From contig NC_089442.1 of assembly GCF_026210795.1 (NCBI RefSeq), positions 2,852,001 through 2,916,000 of the forward strand: 64,000 bases of DNA. The letters run 5' to 3'. Below are positions 35,755-48,200 of the stretch, in pieces; the first letter of the stretch is position 1, and each line of letters starts with the position of its first letter. The notes under the pieces are model-generated. The model was not told where the DNA came from. It worked only from the letters and a program-made list of their open reading frames with translations, and ran no database searches. The stretch comes from Rhizophagus irregularis (taxonomy: Eukaryota > Glomeromycota > Glomeromycetes > Glomerales > Glomeraceae). Both the position numbers and the translations under genes were made by a program.

Positions 35755-35960
35755 AAATAAAACGTGTAGAAAATTTATTATAAAGTTTAGAAAATGTGAA
35801 ATAGTGTAAAAAAAAATGAATCATTTTTCGTTATAAAGTGTAGAAAGAGTGAAATATTGTTGTAACGTGTAGAAACTTCGTTATAAAGTTTAGAAAATTT
35901 ACTATATTGTAAAAAAAACAAATTATCTTTTTTTGTTATAAAGTGTAATATTGTAAGAAA
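35755..35960. repeat. Degenerate tandem repeat with TTATAAAGTGTAGAAA core
   Basis: The core TTATAAAGT(G/T)TAGAAA occurs with variation about five times, separated by GTGAAATA(T/G)TGTAA and poly-A runs. Confidence 0.5.
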
Positions 35961-36850
35961 AAAAAACTTACTTACAGGATAAAGGAAAGGTAAGGTATTT
36001 ATATTTTTTTTTTTTGAGGTATATGAGTAGTTTTTTCCAACGAAATTGATTAATTATGACTCATTAACTTACGAGTCACGGCTAATATTATAACAAACAC
36101 ATTAATTTCCTATTTAATAAATATTTTCCACAGTGCCTCGCGTAATATAATTTTACCTTTCCATAATATCATCATAGAAGTTAATATTTTTTTCTAAGGT
36201 AAATTCATTTATATTATTTTAGTTCTTGAAGAGTTGTGTATAATAGTAAAATTAGTAAAATTCAGGTCAAAAAAAAGTACGCGACAATAACGAATTTTGA
36301 AGTTACGTAAGTTACGCCAAAATATAAAAAATCGTGACATAATCAAATATGATTATTACTAATTGAGTTATTATTATTACCATATGATCATGCTGAATCA
36401 TTACGACTTTACGTCTTTACGTGAACATGATTTGACGGCTAGTCATTTGTATCGAAAAAATTTCATCCTCAGATAGATGATAAAATGATAAAATACATTA
36501 CTCTTAAATTTCATTGTGATATCATCGAAAAAAATTTATTATAGCGGACTTTAACTATAAAAATAAAAAATATTAATAGATTTTTAAACTTCATACAAAA
36601 ATATTTTTTTATTGTTATAAAAATTTTGTTATAAAAACCAAAAAAAAAATTATAATCAATTATAAAAGAAAGAACATTTTTAAAAGAAATATTTACTTAA
36701 TAAAATAAATAATATAATAATAAATATATTAAAGTCTTTTAAAATTAAAAAAGACCATTCATATACCGCAAATTTTTTAATATATTTTATTACATTTTGC
36801 TTAATGTTATTATCAAGTTTCAACTAGTAATTATTCTATGATAAATTAAT

Positions 36851-37717
36851 TTAACCATCAAATGATTTCCAAAATTTTTTGTCCAAACGAAATGCATTGT
36901 CATATTTAAGCATCACTTTTATCGCTCCCCATCTTCCCTTCCTATCTATCAAACGTTCGTAAAATTTCTGATTCTCTATATAATGAGTTTCTAACCACGA
37001 ATTCATGTTTGGAGGTTTATTTAAATAGGCTATATTGAGCGTAAATCCCGCAAAACGGATGATGGCTCTTATAGTCTCAGCAATATTATCTTTATGAAAT
37101 AGGTCGGCCACATTCCGGGAAGTAATTGGTTCAAGGGATGTAGAGATTTGTCTACACTTGACAAAGAGTGCGATAATGGCAATTGGGGTGAGGGTTATTA
37201 CCATCATTAACATCAGAAAAATATATAATTTTTTTGTCAATTTTTGATTACTAAAATTTACTATTGGTTTTTTGACCCTATACATAGTCATATCAAGGCT
37301 CAAAAAATAGATGAGCAAGAACATCGAGAAACCAGAAATGAATTTCATAACCCAAATTAAAAACTCTAAACTTTTTTGTCCTCTAAAGTGGAAATCAATA
37401 TAAATAAACCAAATTACGATCCACGTAACAACAAAATAGAATTCAAAATAATTGACGAACCAATCTATTTTATTTCTATCACTTGTAAATGCACCAATGT
37501 AAATGGTATAAGTATTAATTGACATCATTACTATAAGCTGAAAAAACTTTAAAAAATATTTTAAATCAACAAATGGTTTTGTTTTTATCTCAAGTTTATC
37601 GATTAACTTATCAACAAAATCATTATTACTACTTTTCTTTTCTACTGATGTAAATCTCTCTTGTAAATATTTCACATAATCTTTGAAAAAAGATGAAGCT
37701 TGATACATTTGCATCAT
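36851..37717 (-). CDS. Four-pass membrane protein of unknown family
   Basis: 288 residues in one exon; the tandem ATG ATG at 37717 is used. The N-terminal ~50 residues are soluble and charged. Hydrophobic segments lie at about 54-76, 89-108, 118-141 and 163-186. The C-terminal ~100 residues are soluble, with RAIIRFAGFTLNIAYLNKPP and KGRWGAIKVMLKYDNAFRLD. No motif of a known transporter or receptor is seen. Single-exon structure and lack of any paralog in the window leave function open; a lineage-specific membrane protein is likely. Confidence 0.6.
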   Translation of the reverse strand: MMQMYQASSFFKDYVKYLQERFTSVEKKSSNNDFVDKLIDKLEIKTKPFVDLKYFLKFFQLIVMMSINTYTIYIGAFTSDRNKIDWFVNYFEFYFVVTWIVIWFIYIDFHFRGQKSLEFLIWVMKFISGFSMFLLIYFLSLDMTMYRVKKPIVNFSNQKLTKKLYIFLMLMMVITLTPIAIIALFVKCRQISTSLEPITSRNVADLFHKDNIAETIRAIIRFAGFTLNIAYLNKPPNMNSWLETHYIENQKFYERLIDRKGRWGAIKVMLKYDNAFRLDKKFWKSFDG

Positions 37718-39401
37718 TATTTTAAAAGAACAAGATAAAAAGTGATAATTTTTTAAATTTCCACGATCAAATTATAATCATTGCCGACAAGCCATAAAAT
37801 GATCTAAGCCATAATATGATTTCAAGTATGTGGCGCAGCAATCGTCCGTTAACGTTAATATTTTTGATCCAATCAATTAAACGTTAAGAAATCGAAATGT
37901 AAGAGATATTTTTCGAACTACAGCAAAAGCTGTTGATTCGATAGTCAAGAGCATCTGTTCATTTCATAATAAATTATAATTAAAACTTTTTTTTTTATTT
38001 TTAAATATTTTTGAAAAATAACGACTAGTATACACAGAATTCATAATTATTTTAACTGAAAAAATGAAAAAGTAAAGGTTAGCCCTACAATTCATTCTTA
38101 TACCCTGAGTCATAAAGCCTATCACCTAATACTATCGACGGGTTTAAATATTTAGACACAAAAAATTGATATGATCAAGCTTGTTAATAAAGAATGGGAG
38201 AAAGTAAAATATAAGGTCGCCTCAACCATTTATTTGATTTATTTTGATTTATTATTAAAAAAATGTCGGCAAATATTTACAGTAAATTAATGCAACGCTC
38301 GTAATCTGTATACTATATATGTAGTATATTTTTTTGGATTTTTGTAATGATAATAAAAGAATCAATAGATAAATAGAAATTTAAGACGTATTACATTGTT
38401 AATTGCGTAGCCGTTAACCCTACATACATATGCAATTGTGAAAATTTCAAATTCATTTTTACTTTTATTTCGTGAAATATGAGGAAAAATTCTAGCTTGA
38501 AAAAGACTTTTTAGAAAAGAAAAAGTTACCCATCGTACAGAATAATTTTTTTTCTCAGTTTCATATGAGAATGTGGATTTCGTGTTATCGTAATTCTGGC
38601 CAGCATTATAAATTTTGGCCCGAGTTACTGACCGATCTGCATTCGTTATGAAAATCTTTGAAAATTTGCGAGCGAAAAAGAATTGTTTCAAAAAAATTAA
38701 TTTATGAAAATTATGATGTGTATTTTATTATTAAAGTGTGTAATATCTCAATGACCTTCGATACATTTGCCATAATCAAATTTATGGCGAAATTTTATTT
38801 GTTTTATTGCTTTATAATGTATCTAGATTTTATTGAAAATTTTCAGAGCAAATAAATTTAAAGAAAACGTGCGTAAACAGATAGGATTTAAGTTGATAAA
38901 TTATAAAAGGTTAGGCTTTACGAATTTTAAAAAAAGAAAATTAATTAGATTTGATCCAAATTATTGTGTAATTGCGGTAAACTATAAAAAGCAAAGCAAA
39001 GCCACAATTCATTGAATATGGAAATTACCGACTTGATATACATAATTGATCAATCGGTCATCGATCGACGTACGCATAAAAATAAAAATATCCAGTACCT
39101 GAATAATGAAGTAAGATTGAAATTTCCGTGTGGCTTATTTTAATAAGTTACGAAAATAAGCTTTCCGGCCTACATTAAAATTTCTGACCTGCATTACGGT
39201 GATCTTTGCCGGAATTATGTGCAAATAGGCAACTTATTTTCAGAATAAATACGACAATCATTTATAATCTGTAAATTATCGAAAAAGAAAAAAAAAAATG
39301 AAAACCCCTGGAAGATCGGTATGGTCAAAAGTAAAACCTGTGCGTCATTTTTAAAAATGAAACTATTATCGCTAAATTCCTTCCTTTTTTTATCTATTTA
39401 G
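37718..39401. other. Intergenic
   Basis: No gene recognised. Open frames near 38362-39015 lack any supporting features. TTCTGGCCAGCATTATAAAT (38595) and the CCGGCC/GCCGGAATTA stretches near 39160-39220 resemble sequence inside the element at 56560, hinting at a dispersed GGCCGGAATT-type repeat. Confidence 0.35.
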
Positions 39402-40113
39402 CCGAATACCGTTATCATATTAATTATATTTGATCTTGTAATGGATTTACTTTTCAGTGTAAGGGTTCGAGAAGTAGAATGGCTTTATATTCCAAAGTAA
39501 GAAAGATTTATTGAAATGTATTTTTTTTTTGTATACTAAATTTTCATTCACCAGAAACTTTTTATTACCTTCTCCCACGACATTAGTACTGTAATATTAT
39601 TAATATCATTGGCAATAAATACATTATTTGTACTTTATTTATCACGTGAATTACATTCATTAGGATCAAACGTGAATTCTGTAGTTTTATTATTTTTTAC
39701 CTTACTTTCATGTGCCGATGTTGAAACGTTAAATATTTTACAAAGTTATAAATTTTTTGGAAGTAAATTTAGTGATAGTACTGCAAGAAAAATTTTTTGG
39801 GTTGCTTGTTTAGGTATATTTGTTGAAGATATACCTCAAATTTCAATTCAAGTAAGTGAAGTTTGAAAAATTATAAATGATTTAATATATTTATTTATTA
39901 AGTTGCTTTTTTTTTTCCTAAAAATATTAGATATTGTATTTTTTGACAGTAGGCTATTATGATACATTAACTTCATTATCATTGGTTTCATCTTGTACAA
40001 CAATTGCAGTACACGTAATTGGTAGAGTATTTAATATAAAAGAAGCGATATGCCCAAAAAGATTAGATGATTCTGAGGAAAGTAGTAGATTGAATATTAT
40101 AATCGCGAAGTAA
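39402..40113 (+). CDS. Partial multi-pass membrane protein gene, splice frame doubtful
   Basis: Exon-like blocks: 39402-39496 (NTVIILIIFDLVMDLLFSVR ... EVEWLYIP), 39555-39855 (LFITFSHDISTVILLISLAI ... ADVETLNILQSYKFFG ... VACLGIFVEDIPQISIQ) and 39950-40113 (GYYDTLTSLSLVSS ... RVFNIKEAICPKRL, stop). The pattern of membrane helices with a conserved LSSxDVExLN and FVEDIPQ matches a membrane-protein family I associate with Rhizophagus genomes. The first block ends in phase 2 but the second needs phase 0; using the earlier donor at 39460 restores phase but drops EVEWLYIP. The second-to-third join also works only with a weak GTGAAG donor at 39856. Upstream exons were not found. It may be a recently broken gene. 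Confidence 0.5.
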
Positions 40114-41592
40114 TTCATTATATCAAGAAAGATGGGAGAGCGACGATTATGGTAAAGAGGAGTACTAAAAAATATTTGACGATTCTTAAAAATTAAAAAA
40201 TTTAGATAATTTTTTTATTAATCATTTTTTCAGTAATAAATATTTGTTTTTATATTTATACTTTTTATTACCTCCGTGTAATTATTTATTCTGCATTACC
40301 AAGAATTATATACCCGATAACTGTTTTTATCTCGTGATATATACACTTTAAAATAAATACAAAGGTTATGATAATTTTAATTTAAAACAATTATTATATA
40401 TTTATGAATATTTATAGATTTAAACAATTCGGTCTTTAGGCCAGATAAATAAACTTTTTAAGACAATATAGTATATGAAGTTTAAAAATGATGCGTTCTA
40501 GCGGGTTCATATATCAAAATTTTTGTAATATATTAACATAAAATAAGGATGACCATCAGTTAATTATAAGATAATTTAGTCATAATTTAAATGTAATTAT
40601 TTAAGATATCTGTTTTCAATCTGAAAAAAATCTTATCAGATTAATATTAAAGAAGAATACTTCATTATTACAATGAATATATATCATTTTGTTAATAAAT
40701 CTACTTTTATTATTTATTCATTTTAATAATTTAGTATCTATGAACAACGTACCAATACATAATAATAAAAGTTTTTGTCATAATCATTTTTTTGCAAAAT
40801 CCGATGGACGTGAATTCGTTGTTATTGTGATTTCATTATAATTATTATATGAATAAAAAAATTTATTTTTATTATTAAACTAATTGATAAATTTCATCTT
40901 AAGTTAAAAAAAAAACTCGATATTTTAAGTTTTTATTAATACAGTAAATAATAATTGTTAACAATAAATATAACGGTACAAAGTCTATTCATTTAGTAAT
41001 TGTATTAACTGGTTTAGTCTTTAATATTTACAATATTCCTGTTCGATGGTGAACATCCTTCTTGGCTCTTGGCTAAAACGAATAAAACGTAATTCTTATA
41101 TACATGTAATTTTCTTGGCTTTAATACAGTAACTACGTTAAATTTACTAAATTTGAGAGCCAAGATATTGATCTACATAATATTTACTATCGCGAATAAC
41201 AAATACTCAGACCTTTATTTTGTGCTTGTCCACTAAATATAGCTGAAAATTGAAATCATAAATAAATTTTTTCACACGTGCTAAGCTACTAACGTACATA
41301 TACTCGAAGATCAGAAGATTCAATTACAATATCATCAATGTGACAATAAAAGAAATATGAAACACGCTAAACGCGATAAGATTCTCATTACTTATGATAT
41401 AAAGGATATCCAAATTATGTAATTCTTTTACAAATTTATATAAATGTGTCGTCCTTTTTTTCTTTAATTTATCAAGTCAACTTATAATTAAATAATCATT
41501 ATATGGCTCTGAAAAGAGTTATTTTTATTAAATTGAATTTTTGATGATTGATTAAAACATTTATAAAAACTACCCTCGTAAAAATTATTAAG
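40114..41592. other. AT-rich intergenic sequence
   Basis: No gene recognised. A TTTATATAAATG TATA-like site at about 41436 lies ~150 bp before the secreted-protein ATG. Confidence 0.4.
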
Positions 41593-41859
41593 ATGAAATT
41601 TGCTCTAGAATTATTTCTGGTTTTAACCTTAGTTTTTTTTTCCACTAATTTTGTTTCTATACCGATTAAAAATGGTATCATCCCTAAAAGAGAGTCAGAC
41701 AATGAACGTGAATCAAAATTTTCTCTCTCTCCTCCGCTTGGTGAATTTTCAAAAGATTCAAGATTTCCTCTTTCTGATGATTTTTCATTCAAGAAATCGT
41801 CGAAAAAATATGATGATAGGAAATTGCCTAAATTCCTTAAATTTCCGAAGGGTATTTAA
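41593..41859 (+). CDS. Small secreted protein (effector-like candidate)
   Basis: 88 residues from the ATG at 41593, chosen over one 45 bases upstream because it places a classical signal peptide at the very N-terminus: MKFALELFLVLTLVFFSTNF, with a probable cut near VS/IPI. The mature part is about 62 residues, rich in Ser, Lys, Asp and Phe, without Cys, and has a dibasic IPKR early on, where a Kex2-type protease could cut. Repeated F-S/P-L motifs (KFSLSPPLGEF, RFPLSDDFSF) and a basic end (KLPKFLKFPK) are seen. Small secreted proteins of this kind are candidates for host-interaction roles in mycorrhizal fungi; that role is inference. Confidence 0.6.
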   Translation: MKFALELFLVLTLVFFSTNFVSIPIKNGIIPKRESDNERESKFSLSPPLGEFSKDSRFPLSDDFSFKKSSKKYDDRKLPKFLKFPKGI

Positions 41860-43474
41860 TTGTAGTTACTTTTATAAAATCTATAAATTTTTGTTCTTAG
41901 GTTTAAATAAATTACGAATTAGTAAGACTATTATTATTACACTTTAATTTATTTATTTATCATAAGTTTGAAATAGTAAAAAATATATAAATTAACGAAT
42001 ATGAAAAAATGAAATAATATATATGTTTATAATCATTACCACCGCGTATATGTTATTAAGAATTATTTGAATAAGCAAATTTCTATGAAAAAATAACTCC
42101 CAATATGAGTTTTAAGTATATAAATCATAAATTACTTTGAATCACTTATTTATATACCTAAATGAAAATTAAAAATGAATTTATTAATTAAATAAAAATC
42201 AACTAGTTTTAAATAATAAGCTTTAATCAAAAGCAGCTTGCTTTATAATTTCAATAGTTTTGAATATTTTAACAAATATTTTATATTTACAACTATCTCC
42301 AATTCATCCTTTTTGAAACGACCCTAAAAAATTTTAAAAAAAGATAAAGGAATATTAAAAAAATATTTTTTTTTTATATTTATATATATTTCAGTCTGCG
42401 TCACTAAAAAAAATGCAGCCACGTGACAAACATCACGTGTAGATCACGTAATTGTCACTCCTTAATCGTCCCCTGCCTTGATCGATGCCCCTGCAATATT
42501 TATAATTTACAATTTACACCAATAAAAACAGTAAGCGCAGATCACGTGACAAATTTTGGCATATCGAATATTTATTTTACTTGTTTTACAAATTTTTAAA
42601 CAAATTAACAATAACACTAAAACATTATGAACACTAGCTAGCAACCGGGGCAACGCCCGGTCCTACTGGTTAGTATATTATATTGAAAAGTGAAACCCTA
42701 CAAACTTCTAATAATCTAGAAGGCAATACGTGTGGATAAAGAATTATATATCGGTAACAAAATTTGAATGATGACTCATCAAAAATGACTGTTTAACGCG
42801 CGCACAGATTCCATGCTTATGGAACTAGACTAAAAATATAAAAAAAACCAAAGCGTTCACTACGATAAAAAAAATTACCAATTGCTAAAGAAGGAAGAAA
42901 TAAGTTTATAATTTTAGAAAACTTCTAGCACGCAAACTTAAACTAAAAATTTCCAAGCTGATGAAGAAAAAATAATTATAATTGTACCATAGAAAATAGA
43001 TATAGTAGATTGGTCTATGTGAACGCACTCAGTTTTTTATTACTGTAAAGAATATACAATTTCCGTTATACAGTATAGCACGATATAATTCATGCATATT
43101 GTTTTTGCTTTTTAAGACAAGGTTCTCGTGAATTTTAGCAACTAATTACTTTATTAACAACGCTAGTAAAATTAACATTTAATATATGGTTTGTTATATT
43201 CAGTGCACAATATCAACTATCTTCTACGTACAGTACATATTCCCAAATTATAACTAAAAAAAAACACATTATTCAATACTGAGTGTATAACTTTCGGATC
43301 CCCCTGAAAGAACAAGAACAGAAAGATCCATAAAATAAGAATTAATTAATCTCTTAGAGTCATCGATACTAGAAGTAAGTTCAACGTTGACGCATGATTC
43401 GTAATACGTTCTTTGCTCAGATCTACTAGGATACTCACTTCTATTCTTCCCAGTGAACTTTGGAATAAAAATGG
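41860..43474. other. Intergenic, including a Helitron-like end
   Basis: No gene. Several CACGTG/TCACGT sites cluster at 42420-42550 (ATCACGTGTAGATCACGTAA and GATCACGTGAC). A GC hairpin with Helitron-type spacing lies at 42634-42660. Confidence 0.4.
42634..42660 (-). mobile_element. Helitron-like 3' terminus
   Basis: Read on - : the hairpin CCGGGCGTTGCCCCGG, then TTGCTAG, then CTAG and a T. A GC hairpin about 11 nt before CTRR followed by T is the signature of a Helitron 3' end. The 5' end (TC after A) would lie at a higher coordinate and could not be fixed, so the body of the element is undefined. Confidence 0.5.
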
Positions 43475-43750
43475 TTAATTTTTTTCCATTATTAATCGTT
43501 TCCGTGAAAATTTTCGTAAGTTATCAAAACTTTGACTTTTAAGACCTGCTATTTGCTTCCTTGTTTGTTCATTTGATCCATAAAATAAAATCCAATTGCC
43601 AATAATAGACTCATGATCTTTAGAGTTGAAGTTACTTTTACTTTTAAATAAATCCGTAAAAGTGTTAATATTGCCATCTTCCAAATGCTTTTTCAATTCT
43701 TGTATTTTGTTTCTGCTTGCAATGCTTAAAGTGTACTTATCATAACTCAT
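43475..43750 (-). CDS. Small hypothetical protein
   Basis: 91 residues from MSYDKYTLSIASRNKIQELK; an ATG 24 bases further upstream is also open. It is charged and predicted helical, with Lys-rich segments (KKHLEDGN, KFSRKRLIMEKN) and no signal or membrane helix. Base composition is a little richer than the flanks. No family recognised. It may be a real small gene or an exon of a decayed one. Confidence 0.4.
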   Translation of the reverse strand: MSYDKYTLSIASRNKIQELKKHLEDGNINTFTDLFKSKSNFNSKDHESIIGNWILFYGSNEQTRKQIAGLKSQSFDNLRKFSRKRLIMEKN

Positions 43751-43774
43751 TGTGCCAAATTTTATTACATACAA

Positions 43775-45271
43775 ACATAGTATGCTTTAACTTTAGTAAC
43801 AGTAACGTTATTTTAGGAGTTTAGAAAAATACCAAAAATATCTTCTATACAGTATGTATAAATCTATGGCGAGATATTGTCAAGCGTCATAGTGTATTTC
43901 TATGGTAATTGCGCCAGATCTACTTTTTAGTATTATGAAATTACTACACTATTACATCATATGATGACAAATAATATTAAAAATTATTAATATATGATTA
44001 ATCACAGGAGTAATCAGGACCGTTATTGGTTAATTAACGTGATTGAATGATAACATCCAGCATATTCTCCCTCCGTAAAATTAAAGGGTCTATTATTCAA
44101 TTTTATCAAGGGTCAACTTGGATATTTATATTTTTCCAAGTAGTGATGGCCTTTTGGACTAATGGACAATTGGACTTAAATTCACTTCCAATTATTTTTA
44201 ATATATATTTAATGATTTAATTCAAATTTATTTAAATTTATTATTTTTTATTATTTGTTATTTAGGCATATTATTGATACTAACTATCTTACTAGGTATT
44301 GATAAATAGGGAGGTTCTTCCAACCCTTCAACAAAAATATTATGAACTAAAGTTTTCATTTAGTATTTTTATCTATATGGAGATAGGATAATGTTATTAT
44401 TTTCTGCGTGCCTTTTCTGAATCTGACTAATATACTTATCCATCTTGAAACTATACTCTTCAATCATTTGCTTTTTGTATTTTATAACATGCATTGATTT
44501 ATATTATCATCACCTTTATCAGATAATGCATTCACTGTAATTATATGTTAATTGGACTAGACAATTGGACATAGTCCAAAAAATATTGGACAAAGTGGAC
44601 TTATTTCAAATTCCATTAGTGTCCAAATACAATTAGACTTGGAGTGGACGTTTCCAAATAGTCCAATTCCAATTGTCCAAATTATTTCAATTCCATTGTT
44701 ACCAAGAATTTTGAACGTTACAAAAAAACTCGTATGTTCATTTGCTTTAGCATTACCTAATATTTGAAACAATAAATTATATAGTAACACATGCAACTAA
44801 AAATATTTAACTTATCCGTAAATTAGTTTTATTATGAATTAATCTTTGTGGATAAAGATTGTTTTTTATTTAATACTAAATTATCTTTCGTTAAGAAAAA
44901 TTTCGAGAATTTAAACGCAAATAAAGAACAAAACAAACTAATTTCCATCGATAAAGTAAACCGATCAAAAGCGCATAGTTTCAGTGGTTACATTTACAGT
45001 AAATGATAGTTTTTTATATTATAAAAGTAGTATGATAATTACTTCTAATGTCATTGGAAAATGTATTCATCAAACGTGGCTATTATAGAACTTAATAGAA
45101 CAATCGATATTTATTTTTAAATTAATTATGAATCAGTGCTATATTGCACTATATTCAAATGGTATCGTTTTGTCAGTAAATCAAATTTTATTCTTAAAAA
45201 AAAAGAAGAAATAATTTATAATAAATTTATAATATAATATAATTATAAAAGAGTCATGCAATAATACATTA
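43775..45271. other. Intergenic with a possible hAT-like element at 44141-44701
   Basis: No gene. The stretch from TAGTGATGGCC (44141) to CCATTGTTA (44701) is full of TCCAATTGTCC and its inverse, with weakly inverted ends and only CCAAG shared by the flanks. Confidence 0.35.
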
Positions 45272-48200
45272 TTATAAGTAGTTAATAATGTAATTCAATT
45301 CAAGTAAATTTTCTAAAACTTGTTTTTGAAAATATTTGTCTTCAAAAGCTTTTGGAACACTCGGATGTAATTTATAGATTGGTAAACAATCTATTTTAGG
45401 AAGATAAATGTGGTCTTTTTCAATTGTTGTGAATCGGACGTAGTCTATTTTCTTTAAATTTAATAAGTAAAGTTAGTAATTTTTTTTTACGTTAAATATT
45501 ATTCCATTACATAAATATAAGACGTACAATAATTAAATCATTGTTAGCTTCAACTGAAAGCTCTATCCAATCTAGCATGTCTGATTCTACTTTCGATGGC
45601 ACTGTATATTCAGTCCAACCTAATCCAATAAATTTTGATAACTTTTCATATTCTAATGTATGGTCTATTTGACGGTATGAGTTATCCCCCTATAAAAGAT
45701 AATTTCTTTTTAATATTTTAAATGAAAAATTTCAAAAATAAATATTAACTTACATTTCCTATCTTAATCATAAAATTCAAGGAACAATCCTTAGATGGTA
45801 ATTCTCTAATGCATAGCCTCCAGGCAACGTAATATTTAACATCATCCCACCAAATATTTGATAATCTAGGAAATGTTACTAACTTATTCTTCATAATTAG
45901 AACTTTTTTTGGCAAACTTAAAATGCAGTAATTATATTAATAAAATGTAAGGACATTAGGCCACTCCAATTTAATAGTTTGTTTAACGTACCCCACCCCC
46001 TCATTTTTGAAAAATTTTTAAAAATAAACAAACATATGTTATATCACGTGACTTATAATAACATCACCAATCTGTATAATATTTAAAAGAATTTCTTTCC
46101 AGTGTAATTGAATCTACCAAAGAAAATGGTATAATTAATAAAAGTAATATATGTAAACTTATTAATTGCATTATCTGTAATAAATTAAGATGTATTTTTA
46201 GTAAAAATGCATTGAGTGATAAAGAAAAAACTATGTTTATTTTTAAATGTTTACTTAATTTGACCCCCTCCCCCCCTCAATTTTTATATAAAGTTAGGAC
46301 GTTAAACAAACTATTAAATTGGAGCAGCCTTATTATGACCAAAAAACAAAATATTATTTTACCTATTTGGGTTGTCATCGTCTTGAATGTTATAATTAAT
46401 AGTGGATAGATTGTCAAGATTTGATACAAAATAAATTGCCTTTACTGTTAAATAAAATTATATAATTATTAATTAAATATTTTTTATATAAATAGCAATA
46501 TTTATTAAAGATTTCATACCTTTATACATATATTTGTTAAGTTTTTCAACAATTCCAAAATCGGTAAATCCATCATCACTTATATTATAATATTCACAGA
46601 CATATATCCAAAAATCAAAATATTCTCGTAATAGATGAATAAATGAAATTTCATCATAATTTAATTCAAATAATCTATCCAAATCTAATAATGCTTTATC
46701 ATATTCTTTTGATTCGATATAAATTTTACACCTAATAAAAAGCAATGATTCATCATCATCAATATTAGCAATTTGATCTATTTCAGAATTAATATCATCT
46801 AATTTCTTTAAATATAATAATTGCATCCTTCCCAACATATCATTGGAATTTAATTTTACACATTTTTCAAAATCTGAAATTGATTTGTTAACATTTTTCA
46901 TCGAATAAAAGGTTAATCCCCTATAATGATACGCCAAACTATATGATTGATTTAATTGTAAAGCTCTATTAAGATCCGATAAAGCCTCTTCATATTTTCC
47001 AAGCATATGATATGTTATGGCTCTCTTACTTAAATTATGAAAATTTTCTGGATCCACGTCATATGCTTTTTTAAAATACTCCATTGCCTCATTGTATCGC
47101 CCTAATCTTATAAGGATTTCACCATAATAACACAAAACTAAAGAATCACCATCATTTATATTTAAATAGCTATCTAATTTTCTTAAAGTATTTATATAAT
47201 CTCCTTGCATTTCATAAAGATACGCACAATATTTAAAACATAAAGATTTATTCGAACCATTTTGAATTTCGTTAAAAACCTTTAAAGCATGTTCATTTAT
47301 AGAATAATTGCTTTTGTTATTTCTTTTCATCCCTAGAAAAAGATAACTATAACCAAGTATGATATTTAAATTACCAATATTAGCATTTAATCCTCTAGAA
47401 ATAACCAATTTAGATATAGCATCATCGTACTTATTTTGTCTGAAAAAAATTTCACCATAAATGTACCAAGCAATTGGATCTTTTTCTTTTAATTTAATAG
47501 CCTCATCTAAATATAAACATGCCTGATCATAATTATTAAGGCATCTATAACTATAAGCTATAAGACATTTCATAGAATTGCTTTTTGGAAAACTCTTCAG
47601 ATATTTTTGACACTCATCTATAGCTTGTTTATAATTTCTTTCGGTTAATTCCTTGATAACATTTTGATATATTGGATGTTGCTTTACTGAATTTCTAACT
47701 TGAAAGAGCGATTGTAATTTATTTGTGTTAAATTTAATTTTTCTAACAAAATTCATTTTTTTACTCAGCATATTATCAACCTCCGAATCATTAGAATCGC
47801 TTGTATGATCTAAGTTAATTGATGGTGTAATATGCCCAGCTTTAGTGAATTGTGAATTTAAACTTTTATAAATGGTATTCTGTGGCAAAATATTAATACT
47901 CTCTATATTCTGTCGACAAATTGGACATATATATTTTTCTAATTTCTTAAAACTATCTAATGATATAGTATGTTGACATCCAAAAGTGCATAATTTGTCT
48001 GCTGGCTCACTGCTAATTGGACAAGTTATATTCTCGGCAACTTTATTCAGAATTTCACCCTGTTTATTAGTGGATAAAGTTGTTTCTTTTCCTTTTTTGT
48101 TTTCATTATTACGATTAATTATTTCAAAGTCTTTATGACATTTTTCTTTAACATATTGTAATAAATTTTCAAATTTTTCTATTGATAAATTATTTTCCCT

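Larger units (their letters stand above)
34991..36850. other. Intergenic with short tandem repeats
   Basis: Two near-identical units, (T)GTTGAAAAGG and TGTG(T/C)CTCCTCAACAGG-type, lie at 35221-35262 and 35267-35307. From 35755 to 35960 a degenerate repeat of GTTATAAAGTGTAGAAA with GTGAAATATTGTAA recurs about five times. No gene. Confidence 0.5.

Noticed and set aside
38362-38691. A 109-codon - strand frame
   Set aside because: No domain, signal, paralog or promoter; composition as expected by chance.
41499-41792. Antisense frame to the secreted protein
   Set aside because: The + strand frame has a classical signal peptide; the antisense frame has nothing.
44141-44701. Clear hAT element from TAGTGATGG to CCATTGTTA
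   Set aside because: No 8-bp duplication could be matched and the ends agree only in part, so it is mentioned as a possibility only.
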